Origin: Pyrocephalus nanus
Lineage: Eukaryota > Chordata > Aves > Passeriformes > Tyrannidae
Reading direction: 5' to 3'
NCBI GenBank assembly: GCA_038380795.1
Contig: CM076266.1
Location: 44,538,425 to 44,602,424, forward strand
Length of the DNA stretch: 64,000 bases
Of this stretch, positions 39,284-50,623 are shown one piece after another (the stretch's first letter is position 1; each line of letters begins with the position of its first letter). The position numbers were made by a program, and so were the translations under genes. The notes beneath the pieces were generated by a model, which was not told the DNA's origin, did not search any database, and worked only from the letters and a program-made list of their open reading frames with translations.

Positions 39284-39387
39284 GTGGAAGACCCACAAAT
39301 GGCGCAGGTGCCAGCTTGTACCATGGTATGTGCGCCAAGACAGTCCAGGAGCACACGAGACTTGTGGACCTGGGCTACAAGCAAGAG
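39284..39387 (+). CDS. THSD7A: THSD7A exon F: WKTHKWRRC repeat start
   Basis: Coding exon of 104 nt, phase 2 in and phase 1 out. The G at 39284 completes an arginine codon, then the frame reads WKTHKWRRCQLVPW and ends CGPGLQAR plus one base. The start WxxxxWxxC is the tryptophan ladder of a TSP1 repeat and CGPG is its second-strand cysteine motif. The donor is GTTGGA, weak because of T at +3. A better-looking donor, GTATGTG, lies inside the exon at 39326, but using it would shift the frame. The G/CA junction with exon G restores alanine followed by ITC, which supports the weak donor. The frame that begins with GTG at 39284 is a shadow in another phase. Confidence 0.93.
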
Positions 39388-39899
39388 GTTGGACCCTTTG
39401 GTTCTGTCATTTATTCCTCAGAAATCTATAACTGCACTGGTGTGGGAAATGCCTAAAATTTTAGTCATTATACCTAATAATAATTTATCTATCTTTATGT
39501 TCATCAGCAAAGGAAAATACTGAATGCTAGTATGGCAGGGTGCATCACAACTGATATTTAACAAATGTTTTACTCATAAAATGTCAGTGTTGATTTATTT
39601 TGAAGTATAGATACCACATTAGTCAGTAATTTTATGGTATTTTTTTGTTCGTGTTTTTTCGCCATCCTTATATGAATCAAGTTTTTGTAGTTGTAGGAAA
39701 TATGTTCTCAAAAAGAAGAAGAAAAGGATAGGTGACTTTACGTGCTTCTTTTTGTAGAAAAGGTTGTGTAAATTCACCTGTGAAAATGTGATATTTTTCA
39801 TGGTAAGGATGTACAAATGTGTTTATGGATATATCCATTAGACAGAATAAAAGGCTTTTGCACCCTGTGTTTGCTTGAAAGTTTAGGGTTGGAGAACCC

Positions 39900-40495
39900 T
39901 ACAATAATTTTCATCTGAGAGGAAATTCTGGAAGTCCTTTGATCCAACCCTCTACCCAGAGCAGTGCCAGCTTCAAAGCTGAATCCCACCCAGACTAGAA
40001 CAGGTTGCTCAGGGCCATATCTCAGTATGTTTGGAGAATCTGCCAGCATGGAGATCCTACAGCCTCTCTGGCACTTGTTCCCTGATGCAATTTGTGTCTG
40101 TGACCCCTTACCCTTTCCCTATATATCTCTGGGAACAGTTTGATTATCTCTTCTCTATGTCCTCAAATTAAAGTAGTTGCAGAGAACAACAGGAGCATTA
40201 CAGACGCAGGACTTTGCATTTATACTATTAAAGTTCAGTGCCAGCCCATTTCTGTAGGCTGTTAAGGTCCTTTGAATGGCAGCCCAACCTTCCAGGGTAC
40301 TGACTATTCAGACTGGCATCTTCCTCAAACTTGCTGAGGATGCTTTCTGTACAGTTGGTTAAAGAAGCTAAACAGAATTGTCCCTGGAATTAACCACTGA
40401 GGTGCAACACTCTTAACTAGGGGATGGCTGGACTTTGAAACCACTGACCCTTTGAGCTCAATGATCCAGACATTTTTGCACCATTTCCATTAAAT
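39900..40495 (-). mobile_element. Old, degraded CR1 LINE fragment, antisense
   Basis: Diverged from CR1 but still alignable by eye to the reverse complement of the 3' region. It has ACAGGTTGCTCAGGGCCAT, CTACAGCCTCTCTGG, AGGACTTTGCATTT, AAACTTGCTGAGGATGC and TAAACAGAATTGTCCC, in the order expected for CR1. Many indels and substitutions make both borders approximate. It looks older than the other four copies here. Confidence 0.75.
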
Positions 40496-43400
40496 AGCAA
40501 ATAATTTTTACATCCAGATACAGCTTTACTGTCACCTGTTTTCATGGAGAGTGTTGCAGTTTTAACAGAATTGTGTATGTGTGATTCTGTTAAAGACAGT
40601 CGGAGAAGGGTTTTTAAGGTGCATTAAATAAATTCAATATGAAAATAATTGCAATTCCTGCTTACTGTGTAACAGTAATTGAATTGCTTTGAACTACTAG
40701 TCAACCTTGAATTCCAGGAAGGTTTTTCTCCTTTGCCGGTTTTTGAGTGCAAACTCCTATCTATTAAAGCACTATTGGCTCAGCAGATTGTAGCATTCCT
40801 GAGCAAGGACACTGCTAACTGCAGAAGTGAAATGTTCAGGTCATTAACTTCCTTGCAGTATTGAAGGAGGTTATGGTATACTTTAAAAAGTCACAGAGTA
40901 AATCTTAAGCTAGTAGCTGCTACCGCTAACTAAAAAAGTGTTACAGGAGATCAATTTAGGGCTTACCACAAAATGAAACCCGAAGGCATTGCCTGCTAAC
41001 ACAGAAGACTTCTGGCTGTGGTAATTATTTCAAAGGTCTATCACAATGCAGTCTATTTCTAGCAACTCTGGAGGATACATTCAAATTACACACTGAGGAA
41101 ATAAGATTTCTGTGTTTGACAGAAGGTAGGAGTTCAAATAGTACGAAGTGGTGTCTTCTGTACTTGCATGATAGTACCAAAATCTCTTGACTTTGCCTCA
41201 AAGCCAATTAATAAGGAAAGATTGCTAATTATAATGCATGCAGATTGGATTTTATTATTCCTATGTGTCATAAGAGGGTTTTTTTAAATGTGCTTCAAAG
41301 TGTGTGCAGGGCGCACACATATGGAATAATACATGATTTTGGAAATATTGGGCATGCAGTTTTCAAATCTGGTAGAACAGTCTGGCAGAATTTCTCTTTG
41401 GTACTACACAGAGTTTAGTCTTGTGAAAGATGACGTATCCAAACAGTAATCTTGTTCCTACACGCAAGTAAAATGGAAGTAGCTTTCTAGTTTAATGTCA
41501 TGAAGTGGTAGGATGAGTAATCATTCATTAGGAACCCCTAGTGCAGCTAAGCCTGAAGAAAGAGGTGATTTTGATAGAATTCTATGAATAATTATGAGAT
41601 AAACCATTAGAAAGGCAGATTTTGTTTGCTCCTGTTTCTTTTTTAAATCTGTCCCATGTATAAATTTTATTGTAGAATTCACAGAGCAAGTTATTCAGTT
41701 GGACAACCAAAGTTCATTTGTGCTGCAGTCCAGATATCTAAATATGAATCTCAATATTGTTTAAGCTGTTGCAGTGGTGAATGTTATAGGGACACTTAAA
41801 GACAGAGATTTTTTTGGCCCACTATTTTTCACATTTATGTAAGTGGTGAAAATTAAAATCTTAAGTTCAAACACAGGTATATTGTGTATTGAGTCTGAGC
41901 GCTTTAATAACTCACAATGTGTTGAATATATCTTTTACTTTTGTTCTCAGTAATGTAAACAGATAGCCTGTAGGAACTAAATAAACTAGTACAGCTTTTC
42001 CTTAGATTGAGACAAATAAAATATTTTATCTTTACAATGAATATGATTTGGAAGTAAAAGTTGAATTTTTGCAGAAAAGTAAATTTCATTTTGGAAAACA
42101 CACTTCTGTAATTCTAGAGATTATCAGTTGAAGTTTATTTACTTCTCCCATCAGAAAATTGCATTTTGAACATGAATAGTGTGCTTTGTTTGTTTAATGT
42201 AGTTTATCTCTTACACAGGGCATCAACATATATTCCCTTTTGCCTCTTACATTCCAAATTCTACTATGAAAATTGTCATGTGAGAATTTTTAGTGATACA
42301 CATTGTTTTGTTTGATCCCCTGAACAAGAGTTGATTTCATGCAAAGTGATATCTGAAGGGAGACTGACCTGAGAGCAGGCATCTGTCTGACTGAGCTCTG
42401 CCCTGGACAGTGTTTAGAAAGATTTCACCAGTTTCTGAAGAAAGGCTTTGGAAAAGGTTTTATCCCCTCTCTCTGCTAATTTATGTGTCCCTCCTGCCTA
42501 CTTGGCTTCTCATAAATAAAGTTTCTACAGGCCATGAAAAATTTTTATTGATAATATATCATTAAAAAAAATCTGTACCATAAATTATTTATTTGAGGAA
42601 TATTTTGTGAAGTAGATACAGAAAAGACTGAGCTACTACTGTGCAAGTCTTTTTAACCACCACAAAACCAGGAAATGCTAAACACTGAAATATCCATTTG
42701 GTATAACATTCTGGTACTGCATTTGTTATTGCTGCTGGAATACAGCTATTTTGAACAGTACATTTAACTGTTTCTTGGTGATTTCTGTAAAAATTTTGAC
42801 CAAATTGTTGACCTAGTAGCATTTCTTATTCAATAGAGAAAGAGTTCTCTTTCAAATTTCTGGCACTCATGAATGCAAAAGTCACACATTCATTCATCTA
42901 TTCATGCTGATTTACTTTTGATGACAAAGTGAAACAATAATCTTACAGAAGTAATCTCTGCCCTTTGATACCCTGTGGATTGTCCTTTCATTTTATGTCG
43001 ATACTCGGTAGAGCAAGTAATTGCATTCTTGTAAGTGGGAAGAGTTCTCAGTTTTTCAGTGCTAAGGAATGTTGCCATTGCTATCAGCTTGTCCTATTTC
43101 TGGTCTGATGGCCCACGCAAACACTAACATGCATATCAGAAAATGTGTTAAATAAGAAAGAATAGGAATGTACAACAGGGAAAAGGCATATCTGACCATG
43201 CATTCATTAGCAGTTTATTCTGAACAAAATAGTCTGTTACTGTTAATATTTTAGTTAGAAAGATAATTAAATCTGAAGGAAAAGGCAAAAGTTAGAAATC
43301 ATTAAAAATGACTCATGAGATCTTAAGTCTGTAACTAGACCCTATGCATGCTTTGCTTTATATCACAGCTTTACTATTTACACTTCCATTCTTCAGTTTT

Positions 43401-43985
43401 TTTATCACATTTGGTCTTTCTTGGCAGAAGAGATACTTGGGTGAATCATAAAATTTAGAATTCTGATTCATTATTAAAGACAGCTCTATTTTTCTATCTG
43501 TCTTGTATAATGAAGGTTTTGTTACAAATCACGTCAGTTTAAATGAATGTCACAAAGCTGTAACTTGGGTCAAAGGAGAGGAAAGAAAATAAAAAGGTTT
43601 GGTGGTTTCTGGGTCTTGTTTTAAAATAAGAATTTCTTCAAAATTTTTTAGAAAGACATGTTTGTTAGCTATTCATGCAAATAATGGGCAAGTATTTATA
43701 TCTAATCCTAAGCATAGTAACATAGCATTTAATACCCAAGCAGCAAATTCGTTGTTATAGTCATGAACTTTATTTGAAGAAGGCAGGTAGTCATGACAGT
43801 TGTGTTGAATTTCTATGATGAATGAAAATCTGAAGTTGTATCACCAGTAAAATGCCTTTTAACAGCACCTTTAATCAGGGCAGGAATGTATTTCAGAATT
43901 GAAGCAACTTAAGACTTCTTTTCAAAACTCTGAAGAGAATTATAGGTTCATCAGCAAGGAGTTTAAAACTTCCTTTTGACCTCAA

Positions 43986-44096
43986 GAAAAAAGAAATAGA
44001 AAAATATAGAAAAATATAGAAATATTTTCTATAATATAGAATAGAAATATAGAAGAATATAGAATACTTTCTATATTTCTATATAGAAATATTTTA
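43986..44096. repeat. ATAGAA-type AT-rich repeat with inverted part
   Basis: About 110 bases of imperfect AAATATAGA and ATAGAA units, then partly reversed as CTATATTTCTATAT. The second half can pair with the first. Low-complexity satellite-like sequence; the unit is irregular. Confidence 0.85.
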
Positions 44097-47000
44097 AAGA
44101 GCCATATTTTACTGCAATGTTTATGTTGTGTTTATTTTCATAAGGTGTTTCTCAACTAACAAGAGTAAGTTGATCAGATGTCTTGATGAGTCAACTGAAA
44201 CCCCGGAGGGAGATGCACAGTGTTAGCAATTACAAAATACCCCCTGCAAAAAAATAAAAATAAAACAACTCCAACCAACCAAAAACTAGAATGAAAAAGT
44301 AAATCCTCAATAAACCCGAGCTACTAATATTTGATGGGGCTGTGGGCTATCACTCTCACAGTGAGAGAAATTAGGGTTAGGGTGCTAAGAGATATTACTC
44401 TGTATTTTAAGGCTGGCATTTGTTAGCACATAGATCTAATTTCAGATTAGTAGTCTGCTCAGTGAGGTAGAAAAATTAATGTTGAAATTGTGAACAACTT
44501 AGGTAGGTATGTGTTATGTTATTCTCGTATCTTAGATTGGTGTAAGTAAAACTCAGCTTAACACAGTTCAGATCCCTTTGGAATTGTATAGGAAAACCTA
44601 GGAAAGTTACTAAAATGGCTTGTTTTGCCAGTAGCTCCTGCAAATTTAAGTAGAGTTTTGGACGGCATCCCAATGCTAGTGAAGAGGACATGTAGCAGAT
44701 GAGAAGCTTGAGTGCCCAAACTGCAATAGCCTAATCACATCATGGTGTATATGGATGGATGCACATGGTAAGGCCTATCCCAGTGACTGAAAGAGATTTG
44801 CAGAAGGATGTACATGCTGCAGTCCTTGCCACCATGAATCTTCCTCAGAGTTTTGTAGGAGAAATGGGATGAAAATTGTGAAATATGTCAACATATTCTG
44901 TAATACCAAGAGGAAGATTATTTGTAAATTTAAGCAGAAGTTAAATTAACTTGGCTGTCAGAGAAAATACCTGGATGGCTATACTTGATGTCACTGGTAA
45001 CTGGCCTTTATTAAAGACCTGATCCCAAGCTCTTGTAATTCTTCATTCTCAGGGTGTCTGTAGACTTATTTGAAAGACATGGAATGGGAGGAAGCTTCTC
45101 AGGATGGCCATGAGCACATGCAGCGGCCTTGCAGGCTTGTTTATGCCACAGGAAGGCTTCGAGGCAGAATCAGTGATGAAAAGCCCTTGCCTCCCTCTTT
45201 AGTTAAGCAGGGGCAGCAGCCTCTCTCTTTGGGCATCACTTATGAAGGTTGGGGGAGTTTGCTCTTGTGGGGGTTTCATGCCCTTATTGAAAGCATAGGA
45301 AAGAAGACAAAATCATGAGTTTGAGAAGAGTGCTGCTCTTCATGGATCTATAAACTACTACTTTGAAGTAGTTAAAACTTAACAAATGAGAGTGCCCTAT
45401 TGCCTAGTTCGTATTCTAGTCACTGCAAAGGACAGTGGTCAACTTGAGGATTTGTACTGAAGTAAGTATTTGGACAACTGCTCAAAAGCAGTGTTTGCAT
45501 GAGATTTTTTGTGTTTTTTTTGGCAACACAAGAGCCAGAATCTCCAGACAACTTTATTTGGCAGAAATGCATTGTTATTCTCCATGGATCATAAAGAACA
45601 CTTAGGCTTGTGTTTTCTCAATATTATGGGCATGTGCTCCTGCTTAAGATGCTTATGGTAGAAACATTTCATCATGCGGTGTCTAGTCTGCTGTGTCCCA
45701 CTGAGGAAGAAATAAACATAGATGAAATCATAGGTTAGGAAACATGGATAGAAGGTGTAAGAAAAGTTAGTGTGCTAAAATAATTCTGGTTTTCTAGAAT
45801 TGAAAAAATAATGTTTTTGTTGTTAAAAATACTGAATGATTTAAAAGGACATAGAACACCTTCATTTATGAGGGAATTTTTAGGTATAGGGGTCACTGAA
45901 TCTCACATATCAGTGAAATCTCAGTGAAGTATGCTAATGATGTTAACACTGGGAAGGTTTTTATATAAACCCACACATAACATGACTTGTTAAAATGCAG
46001 TCTCAGTGTTTAATTATGCCAACAAAAAATATATTAGCCTGTAGTCCCCTGTGGGGACTTGGTGGAAACAATGCTGTCCAATGAAGTTTTAATTATATCA
46101 AAGTCCTTTGTCTAGAAAATTTAGACTGCCATTTATTTCACACCCTTCTTCTGGGAGATAGTGGTTGTTAAATACCAAAGCAATTTTGTAAGTGAAAGAT
46201 TTCCATGTTAAATTTGATTTTTCTGTTAACTATATTCCTGTTTTTTCACTTAATAATTGCTTGCATTTAATTCAGTAAAAGAGGAACTGTGCTCTTTCCA
46301 CTTACTGCTAATGTCTGTAATAAATATGACTGGGTTGTATAGACAAAATAATTAGCCTGTCATGATATGGCTTTATAGTAGTTGAAGACTCTTCTCTGTA
46401 TGGTAAATTAATCATTGATATCAGTAACTTCTACCAAATAAAGAAGCAGGGGTTTGATCAGAGAAGCAGGGGATGAGTTTGCCTAGGTTATGTTGTGAAT
46501 GGAACTAACAGTAAGAGCATTTCAGATGTCAAGACAGTTAGCTGGCCAAAATTAATGTGTATTAATGGAATTTATACAGTTGTCAAATCCCTGCTTTAAG
46601 TAATGGAAAAATACCCACTCTTCAACAGTCATAAGGAGTATAAATCTTTCACATTGGTACTTGAATCTGAAGAATAACAGTAGGAAAATGGAATATAGAG
46701 TGAATTATCCAGGTCTTGTCAGTTAGAAGTAATTTGAATAGTTATGGACAGGCACTGTAAAAACTAAGATTCAGGAACTGATATGGTATGGCAATCTGTC
46801 CTCTAATTTGTGTTGTTATTAAGGTGAAATATTTAGATCTCAAGAATGAAGAGTTTTCCTGCTTTGATTGCTACAGTACAACTGACAGTTAATCTGAAAA
46901 AAACCCCAAAGTGTTAATCCTCAGGGGAGCTTTTCACCTGGGTCTGCCTGATGTAAATTAAATGCATTAATACAAGTATGAAAAAATTTATGACAGAGTG

Positions 47001-47817
47001 TATATCTGCTCATGGTGTAATGTTTAATAAGCAGGAAAGATGAGGGAAAGAATATTGGCTTTAGAAAAAGCCAATTTAGCTAGAAAGAAAGAATGTTCTT
47101 CAATGAACAATATTTATGTCTTGTCAAAGGACTGGGTGAAGAAGCAGTATGTAGAATACGTATTAAACTTTTGAGGAAAGTTATTAAAAGTTATTAGCTA
47201 TTAGTGGACCATCTTTTAGACCTTAGCTGGGTATAGTTTTCATTGCTAAAAATGGTGGCCTGTATCTCCTGAGAAGGCAGTGAAGATAATGCTATTAGTT
47301 TTGCTGATATGTGCACATGCCAAAGTCAAACTCAAGTCAGAGAATTTAGGTTTGACCTCTGTTAATTTCCCCATGGTAGAACTAGTCTGAACTATGTTTT
47401 TACCTGGGGGAAACTGATGTATGCTATGAGCAGAGAAGAGTATCTCAGTAGAATCCAACAGCACAGCCTAAGCTTCTATTGGAAGACAGTAGTTTGACTA
47501 CTATTGTGTTTTTCCAAAATATTTGTGTAATTTTAGAAATCTTATAGTATGGATTTTCAATTTTTAAGCATTTGATTTCACTCATTGAATCACTATAATT
47601 ATATGTGGGGAAAAAAAAAAAAAGCTTTCCTCACATAAACTAGACCAATACTAATAGGGTTTGACAGAATAATTGTATTAGACAATGTGCAGCTGGACTG
47701 TCCTCCAGTAAGCACAACTTAATGCAGTACTGAGCCTATTACAAACAGTGCTGGCAGCCCTGCTCCAAAGGGCAGTCAAGGATCAGGGAATTTGTTTTCT
47801 TAACATCCCAGGAAACA

Positions 47818-47831
47818 CCCCCCCCCTCCCC
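47818..47831. repeat. C-rich run
   Basis: Nine C, one T and four C. Simple sequence, a likely site of length error. Confidence 0.85.
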
Positions 47832-48093
47832 TTCACAGTGTTTTACCACGTAAATGATGCAAAAACAATGCCCTTGGGACCTCTGGATATGTTTTAGTAG
47901 GCACACGGTCTTGAAATGGACCATGTTCAAGTTCAGCTTCCTACAGTAATTATGAATTAGAAATTAAGTTTAGAAGTAGTCAGACAAAAAAGCTTTTTTC
48001 AGAAATCATAGGTTGCTGGACCATTACAATTACCTTAGAGCAATAAAAAAAAGTTTCCTCAGCTATTCTTTTTTTTCCTCCTGGAGGACGTAC

Positions 48094-48470
48094 TCATAAA
48101 ATCATAGAAAATCCTGAGTTGGAAGGGACCCACAAGGATTATGGAAGTTCAACTCCTGGCTATCCACAGGACAAACCCAAGAATCACACCATGTGCCTGA
48201 CTAGTTGTCCAAATGTGTCTTGTACTCCGGCAGGCTTGGTGCTGTGAGCAGTCCCTGAGGAGCCTGTTTCAACCACCCTCTGGGTGGAGAACCCTTTCCC
48301 AGTATCTAAACACCATCCCCCCCCCCCCAATATAGCTTCATGCCATTCCCTTATGTCCTTTCACAGAGAAGAGATGGGCACCTGCCCCTCTCCTTCCCCA
48401 TTCATAGGTGGCTTTCTGCTTTATCTTGAAACTTTGCATCCAAACCCCCTTTTCTCCAGCAATTGAACTG
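48094..48470 (-). mobile_element. CR1 LINE fragment (3' end), antisense
   Basis: Starts with the CR1 terminus AAATCATAGAAAATCCTGAG and continues TTGGAAGGGACCCACAAGGA, AGAATCACACCATGTGCCTGA and CTCCGGCAGGCTTGGTGCTG, ending near CTTTTCTCCAGCAATTGAAC. This is the CR1 type common in neoavian genomes, in minus orientation and 5'-truncated. A C12 run (48317-48328) lies inside it, where the usual sequence has been replaced. Confidence 0.93.
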
Positions 48471-48869
48471 GTGTGTTTTTTTTTTTTTATCCACATGCTA
48501 ATAAAACAATTATTTTAAGCACAATTGAAGTGCTGTGCTTAAATTATAGAGTGTGATCTAAAAAATTATATTCCCTATATGTATACAGCATATTATTCAA
48601 ATGCAATGTTACGGCAACAAGTGGTGACCTGAATTATTTCACAGTCTTGAGCTTCTGCATGCACTGTGTGCTGTCAGATGCCAAGAAACATAAATATAAT
48701 TCTATTGTGTGAATAAACAACTAGAAGTTTCCAATCTTGTTACTGTGTAACAACTTTTATGTTATTTTGGGAAAGGAAATAAAGCTAGGTTTACTCAGGC
48801 TTATGACAGAAAAATAGATAAGCAACCATGTTTAAAAAAAATAGGCATGAGAAATAATATTAGGGCATT

Positions 48870-49712
48870 GTTGACTTTGATGAAGGGATAAAGTGCCTCC
48901 TCAGAAAGTTTGCTGATGACACAAAGCTAGGAGGACTGGCCAATACCCAGAGTGCTGTGCAGCCCTTCTGAAGGACCTCAGCAAGTTGGAGAGGTGGGCA
49001 GAGAAGAATCATCTGAAATTCAACAAAGGCAAATGCAGGGTCTTGCATTCCATGTACCAGCATAGGCTGGGGGCTGACCTGCTGAAAAGCAGCTCTGTGG
49101 AGAAGGACCTGGGGGTTGTAGTGGACAGTAAGCTGTCTATGAGCCAGCAGTGTGTCCTCATGGGCAAGAAGGCCAATGGTACCCTGGGATGCATTAGAGG
49201 GAGCATTGCCAGCAGGTCAAGAGAGGTGATCCTGCACCTCTACACATCCCTAATGAGGCCCCATCTGAAATACTGTGTCCAGTTCTGGGCTCCTCAGTAG
49301 AAGAGAGACATGGAGCTCCTGGAGGCAATAAAGATGATTGAGGGACTGGAGCATCTCTCTTATGAGGAAAAGCTGAGGGGGTTGGGCCTGTTCAGACTCA
49401 AGAAGACTGGGAAGGGAGGATATAAAGAGGCTCTTCTTGGTGGTGCCAAGCAGTATTACAAGATGCAATGGGCATAAACTGGAACACAGAAGTTCTACCT
49501 GAACATTAGGAAGAACTTTTTTTATTGTGAGGGTGACCGCACACTGGAATGGGTTGCCCAGAGGGGTTGTGGAGCCTCCTTCCCTGGAGACATTCGAAAG
49601 CTTTCTGGACACAATCCTGTGCAAAGTGCTCCAGGGGACTGTGCGTGAGCAGGGAGGTTGGTCCAGGTGAGCTCTAGTGGTCCCTTCCAACATTAACCAT
49701 TCTGTCATTGTT
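48870..49712 (+). mobile_element. CR1 LINE fragment with reverse transcriptase C-terminus
   Basis: The largest CR1 copy here, on the plus strand. It begins in the second open reading frame of CR1 (FADDTKLGGL) and runs to the CR1 3' end near GGTCCCTTCCAACATTAACC. The coding part is broken: a stop and frame change near 48968 interrupt it, and a stop follows at 49297-49300. It lies 5' end to 5' end with the antisense copy at 48094-48470. The 152-codon minus-strand frame at 49250-49708 is a shadow. The copy is 5'-truncated and cannot move by itself. Confidence 0.94.
48986..49300 (+). pseudogene. CR1 ORF2 remnant (reverse transcriptase C-terminal region)
   Basis: An open stretch of about 104 codons includes WAEKNHLKFNKGKCRVLH and LGVVVDSKLSMSQQC, which are hallmarks of the region after the catalytic domain in non-LTR reverse transcriptases of the CR1 clade. 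The upstream part containing FADD is in another frame. The catalytic core before it is missing through 5' truncation. It is a dead fragment and not a host gene. Confidence 0.9.
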
Positions 49713-50428
49713 AAGGGCTATATTCATGAAACAGCCCTATTTTTTGTACATCCTTATGTTCCAACTGCTTCCTTTTGTGTGACCTGAAATTTTCTTAAGG
49801 AACTTTTTTTTTCTTATTAAGTAAGAAGCTTTAATTCAGGACAGCTATCCTGTTCTAAAAAGTTGTAGCCCGATTGGCTGATCCTCCACTCCTAGGAAAC
49901 ATGCTTTGTTTTTCAACCCTTTTTCAAGATTAAAAATTGCTGAAGAACATCAGGCGTCAATACTATTGTAAGCAGTTAAGAAGTATCCTGAATTCAAACA
50001 TGCTTCTAAATTTTATATCTATCTCTTTTTCTAAAATACATTCTGCTGATTAAACTTTAAAACTTATACACAATTCAGTTACTTAAAATGATATTACAAG
50101 GTTTAATGTCTGAGGTGTAGGCTATGTCTGTGTAAAGCGGTATAACGGGTGTGGATAACATGGTGCAACCTTTATAATATTTACCATGGTCTGTAAGATT
50201 TTTTTTTTCCTGTTAAGTCCTTAAAAACTAATTTAGACAAAATCTAAAAAAAATTGGAATGTCAAATGTATTCACTCAGGGTAAAACTGGTGGCAAATAT
50301 TAAGTGGTTGTATAGGTATGCTGGGCTTTCAGTGTGTTTTTGTGGTAGAATATTGTTGGTTACTAAATTGAATAGAGACATTCATATAAAAAAATGTTGA
50401 ATTGGACTCCATTTCTTTTTGCTTCCAG

Positions 50429-50623
50429 CAATTACTTGTCGCAGACAAGATGGTGGACAAGCTGACATCAGTGAGTGCCTTAAAAACGCTGGCCCGTTAC
50501 CATCCTTAACACAGATGTGCCAGATTCCCTGCCAAGATGATTGTCAGTTTACGAACTGGTCAAAATTTTCTCCTTGTAATGGGGACTGTGGAGGAGTCAG
50601 GACAAGAAAACGCACTCTTGTTG
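50429..50623 (+). CDS. THSD7A: THSD7A exon G: CQIPC repeat end and DDCQFTNW repeat start
   Basis: Coding exon of 195 nt, phase 1 in and phase 1 out, with acceptor GCTTCCAG and donor GTAAGA. It reads ITCRRQDGGQADISEC, then CQIPC, which closes a TSP1 repeat, and opens the next at DDCQFTNWSKFSPC with CNGDCGGVRTRKRTLVG. NWS is a possible N-glycosylation site, unusual in that it sits at the tryptophan position. The RTRKR run is the basic strand of the fold. The open frame starting upstream at 50419 includes intron; its first codons are not coding. Confidence 0.96.

Larger units (their letters stand above)
39388..50428 (+). other. 11.0 kb intron between exons F and G
   Basis: This intron carries three of the five CR1 fragments (39900-40495, 48094-48470, 48870-49712), an ATAGAA-type low-complexity tract (43986-44096), a C-rich run (47818-47831) and many short A or T runs. 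The block at 45020-45320 is somewhat GC-richer with an open frame of 82 codons, but shows no domain. It ends in GCTTCCAG. No second gene was recognised. Confidence 0.8.

Noticed and set aside
44371..44382. Two TTAGGG units, telomere-like
   Set aside because: Only two copies; expected by chance in a sequence of this size.
46043..46059. AGTCCCC-TGT-GGGGACT hairpin
   Set aside because: A 7-bp stem is expected by chance many times in 64 kb.
49250..49708. 152-codon open frame on the minus strand
   Set aside because: It is the reverse of a CR1 3' region. The plus strand has the CR1 reverse transcriptase remnant and terminal sequence, so the minus frame is a shadow.
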